A stretch of 64,000 nucleotides of DNA, taken from positions 14,789,001-14,853,000 of the forward strand of contig CM049400.1 in assembly GCA_026929865.2 (NCBI GenBank), written 5' to 3'. The stretch comes from Hyperoplus lanceolatus (lineage: Eukaryota; Chordata; Actinopteri; Uranoscopiformes; Ammodytidae). Shown in pieces: positions 1-12,110 of this stretch. Made by a program: the position numbers and the translations under genes. Numbering within the stretch: the first letter of the stretch is position 1; each line of letters begins with the position of its first letter. The notes below the pieces were generated by a model that was not told where the DNA came from, made no database searches, and was given only the letters and a program-made list of their open reading frames with translations.

Positions 1-423
1 ATGGTTTTGTTCACTCAAGTGTTTCTTTTACATTTTGATTTATGTACAGTTCTTTCAAGATTGTGCTGTGAAGACCTCCAATGGGCTGTGGAAATGCATC
101 ACCCTTTAACTCTTGTCTATGGTGTTAATTTTTTAATTAGAACCATTTTAGATTTTTGCCTTAAATTATATTTACCTGTGGATTTTAGTGCCTTTACTGT
201 TTTGTATAAAGTAAACCTGTGATTTTCTAAGTTCTATAAAGAAAATTTAAAATATTTCCAAACACTTGTCATTTGTTTTTTTTCATATACAAACAAGTGA
301 GAAGAACCTAAATTACAAAATACATTTGAGTTAAATTATCGCATTTGTTGTGATAATTTGCACTTCCTGGTATGCAGTCCAAAGTCCATTGTCCGAGTTT
401 ATCGGAAGGATTACGTGATGTTT
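1..423 (-). other. rccd1 3' UTR and downstream flank
   Basis: This AT-rich stretch lies just downstream of the rccd1 stop codon. No other gene is visible. On the minus strand an ATTAAA hexamer (TTTAAT on the plus strand near 131-137) is a possible polyadenylation signal about 290 nt past the stop. No AATAAA was seen, so the exact 3' end is uncertain. Confidence 0.45.
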
Positions 424-3370
424 TTAAGAGCAAGCTACTTCCTTCTTGACAACAGAAGCAAAAGTGTTCCACGCCCCGCACACTACATCAACCACGCTCA
501 TCCGCTGCTCACTGAAGAACTCTACACGCTGGGGCTCATCTGAACTGATTAAAGTCTGGTGTCCAAGTTGGCCATAGTCGCCTGAAATGATAATAGAGGG
601 AAAGATAGATAGGGTAAATTTTATACATATATATACTGTAACAGGTCTCTAAGATTCCTGATTATTTAAGTTGGTTCTGGGAACATGCCACAAAGATGTT
701 AAGTGTCCAAAATTAAACTTACCCCAGCCCCAGGTGTAGAGGTCACCTGTGGCTGAAAGGAGCAAATAAGAGATAAAGATGTCAATGATACTGTCTTGCC
801 AAGGAAATGTGCATCAATATACACCCATTGTCGAGTGAAGTTTCATACTCGTGACTGCAGCGGTGTGTCGGTGGCCACAGCTGACTGTCCTGATTTCACA
901 TGATGGAGTGATATCAAGCAGAGCGGGGAATGCCTGGATCGATATGAACACATCTTCCTGTTTCTCTCCCTCTTGTGGCTCATCAGTGGGTGACATCCTG
1001 GCATCATGGCATGGCACTCCTTTTGAGTAGAGTTACAAATGCAGAGCTTAATTTTTACTGCTCCTTTAAGTGGCTACTATGAGCAGCGTTCCTGGCAACA
1101 TAAATTAAATTTTATTACAGTAATAATGATAATAATGAATTGGATTTATAAAGCGCTTTTCAAGGTACTCAAAGCGCTTTACAGGGTTCCGGGTTCCGGG
1201 TTCCATTCATTCACACAGCCATACCAGTCAGTGGTAAACTACGATAGTAGCCACAGCTGCCCTGAGGCAGACTGACGGAAGCGTGGCTGCCATTCAGCGC
1301 CAAACGGCCCCTCAGTAGGGGGTGGTTAATCCAAAACAGAAAATAAAGCATTTCCCATGCCTTAAGTGCTATCTAGATTTAAATAGTTTGTGAATTCAAA
1401 AATATTTTGAGATTAGTCTGTGGCTCACCCAGAACAAGGCTTCATGGCATTTAGTTTGGCACTTACGGTGCTAAAATTACATACGGAGAACTTGACAGTG
1501 ATGTTTCTTATCAGATATTATGTGGCATTGAATCCACATGCCTTATGTTGACCTGTTATTTAGAGTTAGTTACTTGGCAAGCATCCTTTTATATTACCTG
1601 TGTAAATCTTCATGTAGCATGTAGTAGCTATATTACGAAAAATGACAAAAGTCTAGTGCAGTGTTTTTGGGTCTTTACCTCAGCAAATTAAATTAAAGTA
1701 TTTGGACTAGTCGATAGCGCTGTATGTAAGAGAAGACAAATGAGTTTGATTGCGCTTTTGCGTTAGCTGTTTTTTACTGTAAATATCTCATTTGATAAGA
1801 AAGCAGATTAACCTGCTTTTTGGCTGCTTTGCTGCACCGATGATTTCATCAGACCGCGTGATGGAAGTCCAAGCTGGCCACTTTCATTCCAACCCCACAC
1901 GTAAAGGTCACCGCCATCTGAAGAGAAAGTAATTCAAGGTAAAAAGACAAAATGTTCCCTATTCAAGCACATAACACATTACCCTGTTCATTGTCACGTC
2001 ACATATGACAAACTTACCACTAATGCAGACAGAGTGCCAGCCTCCTGTAGCTACACAGCTCATGGGCATCCCCAAGAGAGCCTCCACTGCCCTGGGCTCC
2101 TGTTCAGAGGTGAGGTCCCCGTGCCCCAACTGACCATGGCTGACAAATAAACCACACAAAAATATCAATATGCAATGCATTACTTTTTTTGTTGTTGCTC
2201 GAACTCCAAATAAAAACAGACATGTGGGTACGAGGTCTACCTGCCCAGTCCCCAGGTGTACACCGCTCCAGAGGCACTGAGTAGGATGGCATGCTCTGCG
2301 CTCAGTGCCAGACTCTTGGCTTTCAGCTGTGGTGATAAGGGGCGGTAGAAGGGTGCTTTAGTGCCTACGTAACCGCCAGGAACCAATGGGAGATTCAATG
2401 GGTAGCCTGGAAAGCAGCAAAAAGATATGTGATAGGTGCACCGTTAATCCAGAGTCATCAAAACTTTACCTCAATTAGCTGTCAAAAGAGATGAGAATTA
2501 CCATGACTCTCTGAGTGTGCTTTTATTTCCATGCTCCATGATGGAGTCTCTTCTTCCTTTTGCAGATCCCAAGATTCGATTCTGTCCAGGAAGGCGAGGG
2601 TCAAGTGTGTTTCACTGATAAAGGCATCTGTAAAGCCAAGGCTCTCTTTCAGAGAAACGCCACAGGACTCATTGGAGATGACGGCACCAAAGCCTGCTAG
2701 GCACACACAGCTGTCACCTGACAGACGGAGCAAAAATAAATGTGGGAGTCACCGATTCTGGAGAATGCTTGTCAAAATAACTTTGTCAAAATCAGTGAAC
2801 ATCTCGAGCTGTAGGCAGCCTACTTAAGTGTTTGTGTTCAAACAAATCTGGTGTTTATACACAGCATAAACAATGTAAATTGATATGTTGCAAGCTAACT
2901 GGGCCCCTTTGTTTACTAACAGTTTATAGAGCAAATAGGCTGTGTATTAAAATTAAAACACGATTTATTTTCAGCACACACAAACACAGCACGTTCAGGT
3001 CGTGAGATCATCACTTATTTTGATAAAGTTATTTTGACAAGCGTTCTCCAAAAATCCCTTTAATACCCAGTGTTACCCACATTAAAAGTGTTACATTATG
3101 CAGACGCCCTATGTAACAAGTCACAAGACTGTGCAACCAGAGCTGTCAAAGTTGCTTTATCTCGATAGACTTACGATCCAAATGCAAAGATGCTCTTCGA
3201 CTCCAAGTTGCTCTTATTTGATCAACATGGTCAGAGCAGCGGTCCACGTGACTAGCTGTTAGCTCTGCTGGGCTAACCACTTTGACAGCGTAGCTATACT
3301 CTCCATCAGTTGATTTCTCATGGACATATATCTGCCCAAATGCGTTGAAACCGAATCCGAACCACCGCAT
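424..3370 (-). CDS. rccd1: RCC1 domain-containing protein 1 (RCCD1), 8 coding exons
   Basis: Coding exons in transcription order on the minus strand: 3370-3175, 2717-2502, 2406-2241, 2139-2018, 1917-1813, 1019-849, 752-723 and 581-424 (stop TAA at 424-426). They sum to 1164 nt, 387 codons, with all phases joining. The start is the ATG at 3368-3370, opening [13 protein letters not shown], the WFGFGF-FGQ opening typical of the family. RCC1-type repeats are visible as [18 protein letters not shown] (about residues 182-200), [17 protein letters not shown] (about 236-252) and [17 protein letters not shown] (about 327-343); the ATGGWHSVC signature follows the first. Human RCCD1 is about the same length, forms a seven-bladed propeller and partners the histone demethylase KDM8; it has been linked to chromosome stability. 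That role is family knowledge, not shown here. The penultimate exon is only 30 nt. Exon calls rest on splice sites plus recalled homology, so single boundaries could be off by a few bases. Confidence 0.93.
1128..1315. repeat. Dispersed fish repeat with AAGCGCTTT motif (SINE/3'-tail type)
   Basis: Located in the rccd1 intron between 1020 and 1812. It contains the twin motif AAAGCGCTTTTCAAGG ... AAAGCGCTTTACA followed by CATTCATTCACACA and a CCACAGCTGCCCTGAGGCAG block, a combination I recognise from many dispersed copies in teleost genomes. A small tandem triplication of GGGTTCC lies at about 1184-1205. The family name is uncertain. Confidence 0.55.
2738..3068. mobile_element. Palindromic MITE, family A copy 1 (rccd1 intron 1)
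   Basis: Left half: GATTCTGGAGAATGCTTGTC and CAAAATCAGTGAACAT; right half: the inverted counterparts (ATTTTGACAAGCGTTCTCC). The middle carries CTTTGTTTACT and a GGCTGTGTATTA block. The same pattern recurs at 8032-8734, 9130-9476 and 20502-20890, so this is one dispersed non-autonomous family with long imperfect terminal inverted repeats. No coding capacity. Confidence 0.7.
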
Positions 3371-4156
3371 TGGAAAATTGCAAGGCTCGTCATGAAACGC
3401 AGCTGTGAGCCGTGCAGCGCAGTTGTCCGCAAAGTTTGAACACCGGTGGCGTACTGCGCATGCGCCCTGTTGTAGAATAACTTGACAACGAAGAAGGGTG
3501 AACTCAGAAGTGAGATGAATGAAATGATGGTCTTGTGTTTCAGATACATTGGCCAGACGTGGCGATCGAATAGGCCAGGGGGGTCTGGCACCGTGTAGTT
3601 CCTTGAGCACCTTCTCTTTTTGCATTCTTCGTACGGGATGGAAATAAAGAAACACTTGTACAGAGATTTTTATTTTTGTGCACATGTGTTCTGTCAAATT
3701 CAGAACACAAGCAAACATACAATTAAGACACTGGGAATGTAAAGGAGTGATAATAATTTTATAATGAAAAACAAAAAGTACAGTCATAAATGAAATGTTT
3801 GTTTTGGGATGTGATGTTTAGGGCAAAAATAAAATAGTAATTTAAAAAAAATGTGGTAGTGTATAAAAGAAAAAAATAATGTTTTTTGGTGATTGATAAC
3901 GACACAAATAAAAATTGGTAGGGAAACCAATTGGAAACAACAATAAAAGCTCATTTGCGTGGAAACACTTCTGTATCAGCTGGTTTTCACTTAAAACCTT
4001 TCTTCAATCCAATTTTTTATGACTTTGCACTGTTTTAACACACATGGGTATTTCAGGATCTGTGTGCACCTGTCCAGACCAAAACGGATTCCCTGCAAAA
4101 AGCGAAATGACTTCACTGGTCCCACGTCATACTTGACACATCCACACGCTGTGTTT
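3371..4156 (-). other. unc45a-rccd1 spacer: unc45a 3' UTR and rccd1 promoter
   Basis: Only 786 nt separate the unc45a stop codon from the rccd1 ATG, both genes being on the minus strand. A minus-strand AATAAA (TTTATT on the plus strand near 3671-3676) is a likely unc45a polyadenylation signal about 480 nt past its stop. The stretch nearest rccd1 holds the rccd1 promoter. An open reading frame extends upstream of the rccd1 ATG to 3787 but shows no resemblance to the family and is probably incidental. Confidence 0.55.
3455..3466. promoter_or_regulatory. NRF1-like site in the rccd1 promoter
   Basis: TGCGCATGCGCC is an almost perfect match to the palindromic NRF1 site TGCGCATGCGCA. It lies about 85 nt upstream of the rccd1 ATG in a locally CpG-richer patch, as in many housekeeping vertebrate promoters. 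Binding is inferred from the motif only. Confidence 0.55.
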
Positions 4157-7100
4157 TCAGGGTTCAGTCCCTCGTCTCTCTTCCTCTCCGTCCCTGGACA
4201 TGATGATGCTGTACTCCACGGCCTTGTCCAGACAGTTCTGAGCCGCCTTAGAAACAGGCTCAGGCTTTCCCTCTCCTCCCTTCGCCAAGACAGAAAGAAT
4301 CTCCAGCGTTTCACTCTCCATGAGCGTCTCGGCCAGACTCTTGTCTGCCAGCATCATGTTGTGAACTATGACCACACCTCGATGACGCAGGTCGGATATT
4401 TCACAGAGCAGAAGCGCCTGTATGATCTCCAACCAGTGGGTCGTCTGAGAAGAGAGGAAAACAAGGGGACAAGTGTGAGGTATGACAGAAAATGTAACCA
4501 TTGTGGTATGTGACTAGGCATGGGCCGGTATGATATTGTGAGGATATGATAAAATACAGAGGTTTCACGGTATCACAGTGTTGCGATGACAGCTCTCAAA
4601 TGTGTTATTTTGAAATGTCTGGGTGAAAAAATAAAAATACTGTCTGACCACAATCTTTTTATTTTTAAACATAGAGAATATTCTGAACATTGATAAACAG
4701 TGTATGAAAACATTCTACATTAAGTGAGAAGCTCTTGACTCTTTCGAACTGTGATATACCATGTAACCGGTGCCCATGCCTATATGTGACAGTGCTGAGT
4801 TGATTTATGTGAAGTGAAGGTTAGCTGCTTACTGTTGCCGGGATGCGAGGGCAGAGCTCAGGCTGCTCTGCGGTCAGCATGGCCAGGGTTCCGGCAGCAG
4901 CTTTCCTCAGCCTCTCGTCCTCCTCTCCGCAGTAGAGCACCAGCAGCTTCAGGCGATCGTTCCCTGTGGCCACAAACAGCTTCTGTACCTGAGGGAAACA
5001 TCGGACACCCAACTGCTTTGACTTCAACCCCTTCAACATATATGTGCAAGAAATCATCGGTGAATAATAAATGTGTCTTACCTCTGTGCTTAAAACCAAA
5101 TTACACATGCACTCTGTCGCTGCAGCTCGGACCAGTTCGTGCTCTTCAAACATGTAGCCTTCAATTTTTGGGACTGCCTTCTCCTTTATGATCTTTTGTC
5201 TGTGAAATAACATCAACAAAACACAGACACTCTAAATACTGATACAAAACTGTGTCGTCAGAACAATAAATACATTGTGAGAGAAGGGGAAAATTCAAAG
5301 CAAATATATTCAAAAGGGATGTTTAGACCGGAAAAGAACAAAACATGACGAAGACAGTACTAGGAAAGCATATTCGCACATGTTAAAGGCCTATACCTTG
5401 ACGAAACATGGTCTCAGTAAAACAACAGTAATTACACTGTCAAACAATTAAAACAGCCTTGAAAAGTGTCTTTTAAAATGGTCAACTTTGAAGAAATTTA
5501 CCAAAAAAGCTCTCAAAAAAGTAGTTTCACAGCTTTTTTTAAACTTTAAGAAAACAAAGATCCTGCCTGTTCAGCCATATTCAAAATCTGTGACTGCATT
5601 AGGAAATCATGTTACCTTCTATAGTGAGAATAGATTTACCAAACACAATACATCTGGGATTTGTTTTCTACCAACAAGTTCATGTGCTTGAAAATCATGT
5701 CCCTATGCCACAGTCTTTTTTTTGTACATGCATGTCTTAGGAGATACCTCCCCCTAGTGGCTGACCTGAGTCTCTCGCTGATGCCGGCCAGGTTGGTGAG
5801 AGCCATGAGTGCCTCAAAGTTCTGCAGCAGTGTGCATTCAAGAGTCAAAAGACTGACAAGGGGGCGCACCATCTCATACATCTGACAACAAAAAGTGAGA
5901 CATGGTTAAATAAGAAATGTTCTTTAGATGTTGTTTTTACTTTTCAACTGAAAAAAGCTTTTTACAGTGTGCAATTCTTACCCGTTCTCCTGGGAAGGTG
6001 ATCTCTGGGTTGGATGTGATAGTTATTTTTGCCAGGGCTTGTGCAGCTTTGATTTTTCCCAAGTCTGTGTTTTCAGATGCCAGTGGGATCAAAGCCTGTG
6101 GAGGAAACCGACACACAAAAATCACGCTAAACTACTAAAATCAAGATATTCAGATTGATGTGCAGACTAAACTAACTGTATTAATCTACCTTTCCTCCAC
6201 CATGTGCCACCACAGTGCCTCTGTCTTCCTGTCGTTCCACCAAAGCCAAGAAGACCCTGCCATGAGAAATGGTATGGCACGAGTCAATAGTAAATCAATA
6301 GTAAATCTACAGGGAGAACACCGAGTAAAAAAAGACTTAGTTACTGCCTACCTGGCGATACACTCCCTACAAGCCTCAGTGAGGGCAGGACTCTCCTGTT
6401 TGACCATACACACCAACGCAGACACCGCACCAGCTTCCAGGAGCTTCACCAGTCTTTTCTCCACATAGGAAGCTGCGTCCTGACACATGAGACAAGACAA
6501 AGAGGTTCATGTTAAACAGCCAATCTCTAAAGAATATGCATGAAATATAATGAAGAAAGCCTAAAAGGAATAACAAATAAAGATCAAGTTAAGGCAAGGC
6601 AAAGCATGCAACACACATTGTTTTTGAAGCTCTGGTTAATTTTCTTTTAGAAATTTGCTTCCATAACATGTCTCCTTTTATACTAGTATAAATAAAAGCT
6701 CCAAAATCTACAGTAAGGTCTTTATTTTATTAAACATTGGCTGTTTGCGTCTGTACATTTCTTCAATAGAACCATCTTTAAACAGCCATTATCATTTTTT
6801 ATACTCAAAAAGTAAAAATCTGAACTTCTAAAGCACTTAACTCAACTAAACTTTCCATAATAATTCTTAACACTAATAGTAATAACTTAAAGTTATAACA
6901 GAAGGATTTGTTGTTGTTTATTCTCTGATTTACAGAACATTTTGTTTTTAAAAACATGCCAGAATGCTATTTTTTTTTTAAATCTGTATATAGTGTATTT
7001 TGATTTACGTTGGACACTAATGTTGTAAAAATGAAATTAAGATTTGAACTCTTGCTTTATTCAATGTCTAGATTTGTGTTAGATGCAAATGTATAAAAGT

Positions 7101-10100
7101 TGGATATTGCCACATTTTATTCAAACAATTCTTTAAAAAATTCCAATACAAAAAATGATTGTTTTAACATAAGTAATCAACTACTGGCCAAGATTCTTGA
7201 TCATATCTTCAAGTTCAAATGTGTAACCTCTTCTCCTGCAATGTATCAACTTATCATAACTTCAACATAAAAAGGATCATTGAGATGGTACCTTAGGGTG
7301 ATCCTCAGGCACATGCTGCTTTGCATACTTGGCCAGCTCCAACATCTGAGGGTCTGGCTTCTCCACGTCATAGCTGTTGGTGCAATTGACTAATGTGGAG
7401 CCCACAGCAAAGAGCACCGTCTTATCCTCTGACTGCAGGGACACAAAGGAAAACAAGTTGGTCACAAATACCTCAGTCAACATCATTCAAATCTTTGTGT
7501 GTATCTTCGAGTTGATGGTCTGAACTTGTAAAATACATATACAGTGTATTACAATAGCCATTAAACCTTTGCTAGCTCAAACATGGCCACCAGAGCTTTC
7601 TTGTCTTCCACAAAGTCCTCCTTCACATCAGCATCAAAACTTAGGTATGCAAGGCCTTCCACAGACCACCGGCGGGAGGTTGGGGGCAGAGACTCGTTAC
7701 ACAGCCACCTGGACAAGGTCAAACAGCTCGCTTGTTATATCATATCCACTAAACAGCACCTTATCTGTTGTTTTTACATCAGTTTATGAAGCAAAGTAGA
7801 TTAGGCATGATACATTTCTCTTAATCTCTACCCGGGTTCAAGAATCAAGACAGGCAAACATACTTCCTGCACTGCTTGGCGAGCTTTAGGGTGGATCCCT
7901 CTGCAAACTGCTTCATGCTGAAATCTGTCCCTCCCGCTGATCCGAGCTTGCACAAACCCTGTGTAATAACCATCACAAAACAATAGTTCATTTGTCTTTA
8001 TTTAGAGATGTTCTTTTCTCAGATGGTCTGATTAAGGGTGGGGTCAGCAATTCTGGACGACATTTGTTACCACAATCCCTTTGTCAAAATCAGTGAATAT
8101 TTCCTCATGATCAGTTATCGGTTTGTCCTGTGTATGCGTTGAAAAAGAAATCCAGTGTTACTACTACACAGCCTAGGCTCTGTAAACTGGTATGTACAAC
8201 AACAAAGTATGTAAGCAAAGTGGCCCATCATGGCTAGCAACATGTCCGTGTTGTGACAGCTCTTGGCACCTCCTGATTGGCAGGCTGCCAGGAGCTGATT
8301 GCTGATCATCAACACCCATGCTGGCTGCTCTCCTGAGCTATAAAAGCTGCAGGAGTCAGCCACTTGGTCTCCCTCCCTTGATGTTTGGTTTGGTTTGGGT
8401 TAGTTAGTGCTGCTTTACACACCCCATACAGTCTTCACTCACACAGACACTACTGATTACTGACATTCACGCACCCTTTATTAGATTATTTTAAACTTGG
8501 TTAAATACATTATGATTTGGTTAAACTAACTCTCTTGTGTGGTCTCCTCTCTGTCCTTCCCTTGAGCCGGGATGTGACAGTGTACAGAGACAAGGCTGTG
8601 TAATAACACTTGTTTTTTTTTTCAGCACACAAACTACAGACAGGTAGTGGATCGTGAGGAGAAATTCACTGGTTTCAACAAAAAGCGATTTTGACAACTA
8701 GCATTCTTCAGAATCGCTTACTCAGACCTTTTAAATGGACTTGCTTTGCTGCTGCACTCACCACCAGGGCTCTGACACGTATCCTGTCGTTCTCGCTCCT
8801 CTTGTAGAGATCCTTGAGGAGTGCCACTCCATTGGCTGTGATGAAGGAGGCTCTCTTGGCCTTGCCTGCAGCGTGGATAACAGCCTCCACCGCTACCTGC
8901 TGGTGAATGACATCCTCGGACGCACACAGAGAGATCACCGCATCCATCAGTCCAGACATCTCCAGAGCTCTGTTCCCCACGTCACTCGGCCCCTGGAGGA
9001 GAACCGAAACCGTCTGGATAGCTTGCAGCTTGGAGTCTAGACTGGATCGGCTGAAGTGTTGCCTACCAAGAAGAAAAAAATAATATCAGATAATAAAGAG
9101 ATCGTAAAAGAATGCCAATTTTTGCCAATAGTAAGCCGGAGTACGCTTATTATAAAACTTGCTTTTTGTCAACATCAGTGAATATGTTTTCACCATCTGC
9201 TAGCTGTATGTACTGTTAGTGCACAGAAGAAAGAAAAAAAAAGCTGTTGTCAATACGCAGCCTAGGCTCTGTAAATTGATACATATGGTATGTAAACAAA
9301 GGGGGGCCACTGTAGGTAGCAACATTCCTGTTTACAGAGCCTAAGCTGTGTATTAACACTGGATTATGTTTCAAACCACACAGTATATGCAGGTAGCGGA
9401 TTGTGAGGAGATATTCACTTATTTTTACAAAGTGATTTTGACAACAAGCATTCTGCAGAATCGCTAACTCCACTTTTAATTCAGTACCAAACAGTTTTGG
9501 TGGTATAACTCACTGAACATATTCTTCACAAAGTTTGTTGAAGTTGTCCCTCTCATTGTCGCTTTTAAGATCGTCGTAGAGTTTGCTAAGCAGCACGGAG
9601 CAGCTCATGTGGGAGTTGTCCGTGAGAGGTAGTCCTCCAGAGAGCTCAGGGACGGTCCCGGCCACCTCCAATATTTTCTTCAGTCCTGCAGGAGGACAAA
9701 TAGTTCATTAATCTGGCTGTAGCGACGCCAGATACACCTGGTAGAAACATGTCTTAAATGGGCTTGGAAAAGCTAAAGGCTAGAGCAAATTTTAAAAACA
9801 TAGAGTAAACACTTCATGTCCTCGTACGATAGCATAAGAATGTGAGAAATACACAATATGTGCTGGTGTGTTTCATACCCTGGTCTATCACCCACAACGT
9901 GAGGGAGTTGTCTGGGTTTTTCAAAGACTTGCGGGGAACTTGCTTCACCAGGAGGTTGAGAGCACTGTCTCTGCCCGCCCCCGACACATTAGATGCTGGC
10001 ATCATTTCCAAAAGGTGGCGTAACATTGAGCGCAGCTCCTTGGAGGGTTCTGAGTCAGATAGTCAATAACGCACACAAAAAAATAAGCATTTGTCAAAGG

Positions 10101-11928
10101 TCAACTTTCATGCGGAGCTGACTCCAAATATAAACACGACGGAGACCAAACTCACCGGGAAGTATTGCTTCATCTTTTCCTCTTATCTCCCTATTCATGC
10201 CCTCTGTCAGAGCCTCAAACATCACCTGCAGCAAGTGGCAGGCAGCCAGAGACACAGTAGAGGCTCCTGATCCCATTACTGCACACAGATGCTCCATTCG
10301 TAACTCATTCACTATAGCCATAGTCTGAAAATAAAACAGTGAACATTAATTTGAGAAAGAGTTACCAACATGATGAATACGGTCTCCTGGCAGACATGGA
10401 TGTAGATACAGATTAACATCTGCAGATAAACTAAAGCAGAATGGAAAACAGATGTGGAATAAAATACAAATAGGAAGACTATAGATACACTTGTTTTATT
10501 CATTTTCAAAATACAAGTTTACATGCCTTGACGGTATAGTTATATTTAACTTTAAAAAGGAATTGTCACTTACTCTGGACTGGTGTCCTGTGCACATCCC
10601 AACCAGAGTTCTCAGGGCAGAAAGGACAACATCTTCCTGCTTTGACTGAAGAAGTCTCTGAACCAGCTTCACTCCATCATTGCGGAAGATCTGCTCAGCT
10701 CCTGCGTCTTCTCGGGATAACACTACGAGATTCTGAGCAGCCTGAAAATGAATAATGGACCAATTTATTAAGGTGCAATACAACTTTCCAGATAGGTCAA
10801 GATACTATGAATAAAATGTTTTAACAAACTCATAATGAAACAGTGTGAAACATCAGCTTTTAGGTTCCGGCTTTTTATCCTCACTTTTTGTCGATCCGAG
10901 TCTGTTGCAGATGCGTCTAAGAGGAGGGAGAACATTTGTTGCACGCGAGAATCCGTGGAGTTGAGCTGCACCGACTACACGGTCACGAGAGAAAAGATCC
11001 TCATTAGCAACAGTTTGAAATGCAAAACAAACTTTCGTCTATTTTATACAACATCAACAAAAAACAAATCACCTTCTGCTGGATCTGTGCTCCAATATGT
11101 CTGAGAAGATCTTGAAAAGCTTTGTTTTTGGGCTCCAGCTGGGCACACCTCTGAGCATCCAGAAAGGCCTGGTCAAGCCGGCACAGCTTCTGGAACGCCT
11201 GAGCTCTCCGGAACCTGGCTTTCACATCACCTGGGTCAGCATCGAGAGCTGAGAAGAGCGACACATTTCAATATAACTGTCAACTGTGTGTGCATACAGT
11301 ACATTCGTAACTCTAAGTGCAGATAGAGAAACTGTTATGTATACAAATCAGCTGTTTCAAGCTGAAATGTAAGGTATGCAGACTTATAGACCATTATTTC
11401 GTACAAATTGGACCTATACTGCATATGTCCTGGCATGTTCATATTGACCCGTCACTGCTATTTATAGCCTTTATCACCTCTATATGTAGCCTACATTACT
11501 TTAATGCTCTTCGAAATTCTGGTAAGATGCTCCAGTGCATTTCATTGTCTCTGTGCAGTGATAATGAAGTGAAACCTGATGTGAACTATGTGATCTAGTC
11601 CAGTCCCACCTTTGGAGGCATCACTCTCTGCCTTGCTGAACTCCTCCAGCTTCAGGTAGCAGGCGGAGCGGTTGCGGTGCAACACAGCTTTCTCTGCTCG
11701 GCTGTCGGTTAGCTTCAGTGCTTTGGTGTAACAGCAGACAGCGCCCTGCATGTCCCCAGCCTTGAAGAGGGTGTTCCCCTCCTCTTTCATGGCTGCAGGG
11801 TCCTGGTTTAAAGAGAAACGAAGGAGGGTTACAGAGATGCTTCCACAAAATGTGTCTACATGAAAAGAAAAAAAGGGCTATTTAGCTACACGCCGTTATA
11901 TTACCTTTTCTTTTTCACTTCCGCTCAT
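4157..11928 (-). CDS. unc45a: UNC45A, TPR/UCS-domain myosin co-chaperone, 19 coding exons
   Basis: Exons in transcription order: 11928-11905, 11802-11610, 11248-11073, 10974-10885, 10741-10574, 10324-10156, 10049-9879, 9685-9514, 9062-8762, 7958-7864, 7708-7567, 7432-7292, 6479-6352, 6256-6190, 6095-5982, 5881-5766, 5199-5082, 4988-4833 and 4444-4157 (stop TGA 4157-4159). The total is 2829 nt, 942 codons, matching the roughly 930-945 residues of UNC45 proteins. The first exon gives only MSGSEKEK. Residues 9-131 form three TPR units ([51 protein letters not shown]), which bind HSP90 in this family. The C-terminal half is the armadillo-like UCS domain that binds the myosin head ([63 protein letters not shown]). 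I call UNC45A rather than muscle UNC45B because of linkage to rccd1 and man2a2. It acts in the cytosol on non-muscle myosins. Confidence 0.95.
4515..4782. mobile_element. hAT-type MITE with exact 8-bp target duplication
   Basis: The ends are inverted: TAGGCATGGGCCGGTATG at the left and CCGGTGCCCATGCCTA at the right. The direct repeat TATGTGAC flanks it exactly (4507-4514 and 4783-4790), the 8-bp duplication expected of hAT transposition. The 268-bp element sits in the last unc45a intron and has no coding capacity. Confidence 0.85.
8032..8734. mobile_element. Palindromic MITE, family A copy 2, split by a solo LTR
   Basis: The left part (8032-8251) has CAATTCTGGACGACATTTGT, CAAAATCAGTGAATAT and CAGCCTAGGCTCTGTAAA; the right part (8580-8734) has ACAGAGACAAGGCTGTG and GATTTTGACAACTAGCATTC. 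A 328-bp LTR-like insertion separates them. Removing it restores the arrangement seen in the sister copies at 9130-9476 and 20502-20890. Located in the unc45a intron between 7959 and 8761. Confidence 0.75.
8252..8579. mobile_element. Solo LTR (probably Ty3/Gypsy-like) nested in a MITE
   Basis: The sequence begins TGTGACAGCTC and ends GGGATGTGACA (TG...CA ends) and is flanked by a 4-bp direct repeat GTGT (8248-8251 and 8580-8583). A TATA-like CTATAAAAGC lies near 8338. No internal region, primer-binding site or coding sequence is attached, so this is a solo LTR left by recombination between the two LTRs of an old insertion. Assignment to Gypsy rather than another LTR class is tentative. Confidence 0.65.
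9130..9476. mobile_element. Palindromic MITE, family A copy 3
   Basis: Located in the unc45a intron between 9063 and 9513. The left arm includes GTCAACATCAGTGAATATG, GCACAG and CAGCCTAGGCTCTGTAAA; the right arm returns TTACAGAGCCTAAGCTGTG, GCAGGTAGCGGATTGTGAGG and GATTTTGACAACAAGCATTC. It is an uninterrupted copy and gives the empty-site pattern for the solo LTR insertion in copy 2. Confidence 0.72.
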
Positions 11929-12110
11929 TTTCAAGGTGAACCACAGAAGACAGCGTTTCTTGTTGAGGGGTGGATATGTAGTTAAATATTGAGTCTGCTT
12001 GGTCACAAACACCGCTAACTTGGGCAAAACATGTCAAATCTTGCTACGCTTCCGGGTGTACTGGAGCACGCTGATGACGTTTTGGGTAACTGTCCCACCC
12101 CTTTCCTCAC
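11929..12110 (-). promoter_or_regulatory. Probable unc45a promoter and 5' UTR
   Basis: The patch directly upstream of the unc45a ATG contains a canonical ETS-type site (CTTCCGGG on the plus strand near 12049, reading CCCGGAAG on the minus strand) and a CRE-like TGACGT near 12074, with more CpG than the flanks. No TATA box is obvious. These are motif readings only; the transcription start is not determined. Confidence 0.5.

Noticed and set aside
3371-3787. N-terminal extension of rccd1 by the upstream open frame
   Set aside because: The family begins at the WFGFGF motif just after the chosen ATG; the upstream frame resembles nothing and overlaps the promoter and unc45a 3' UTR.
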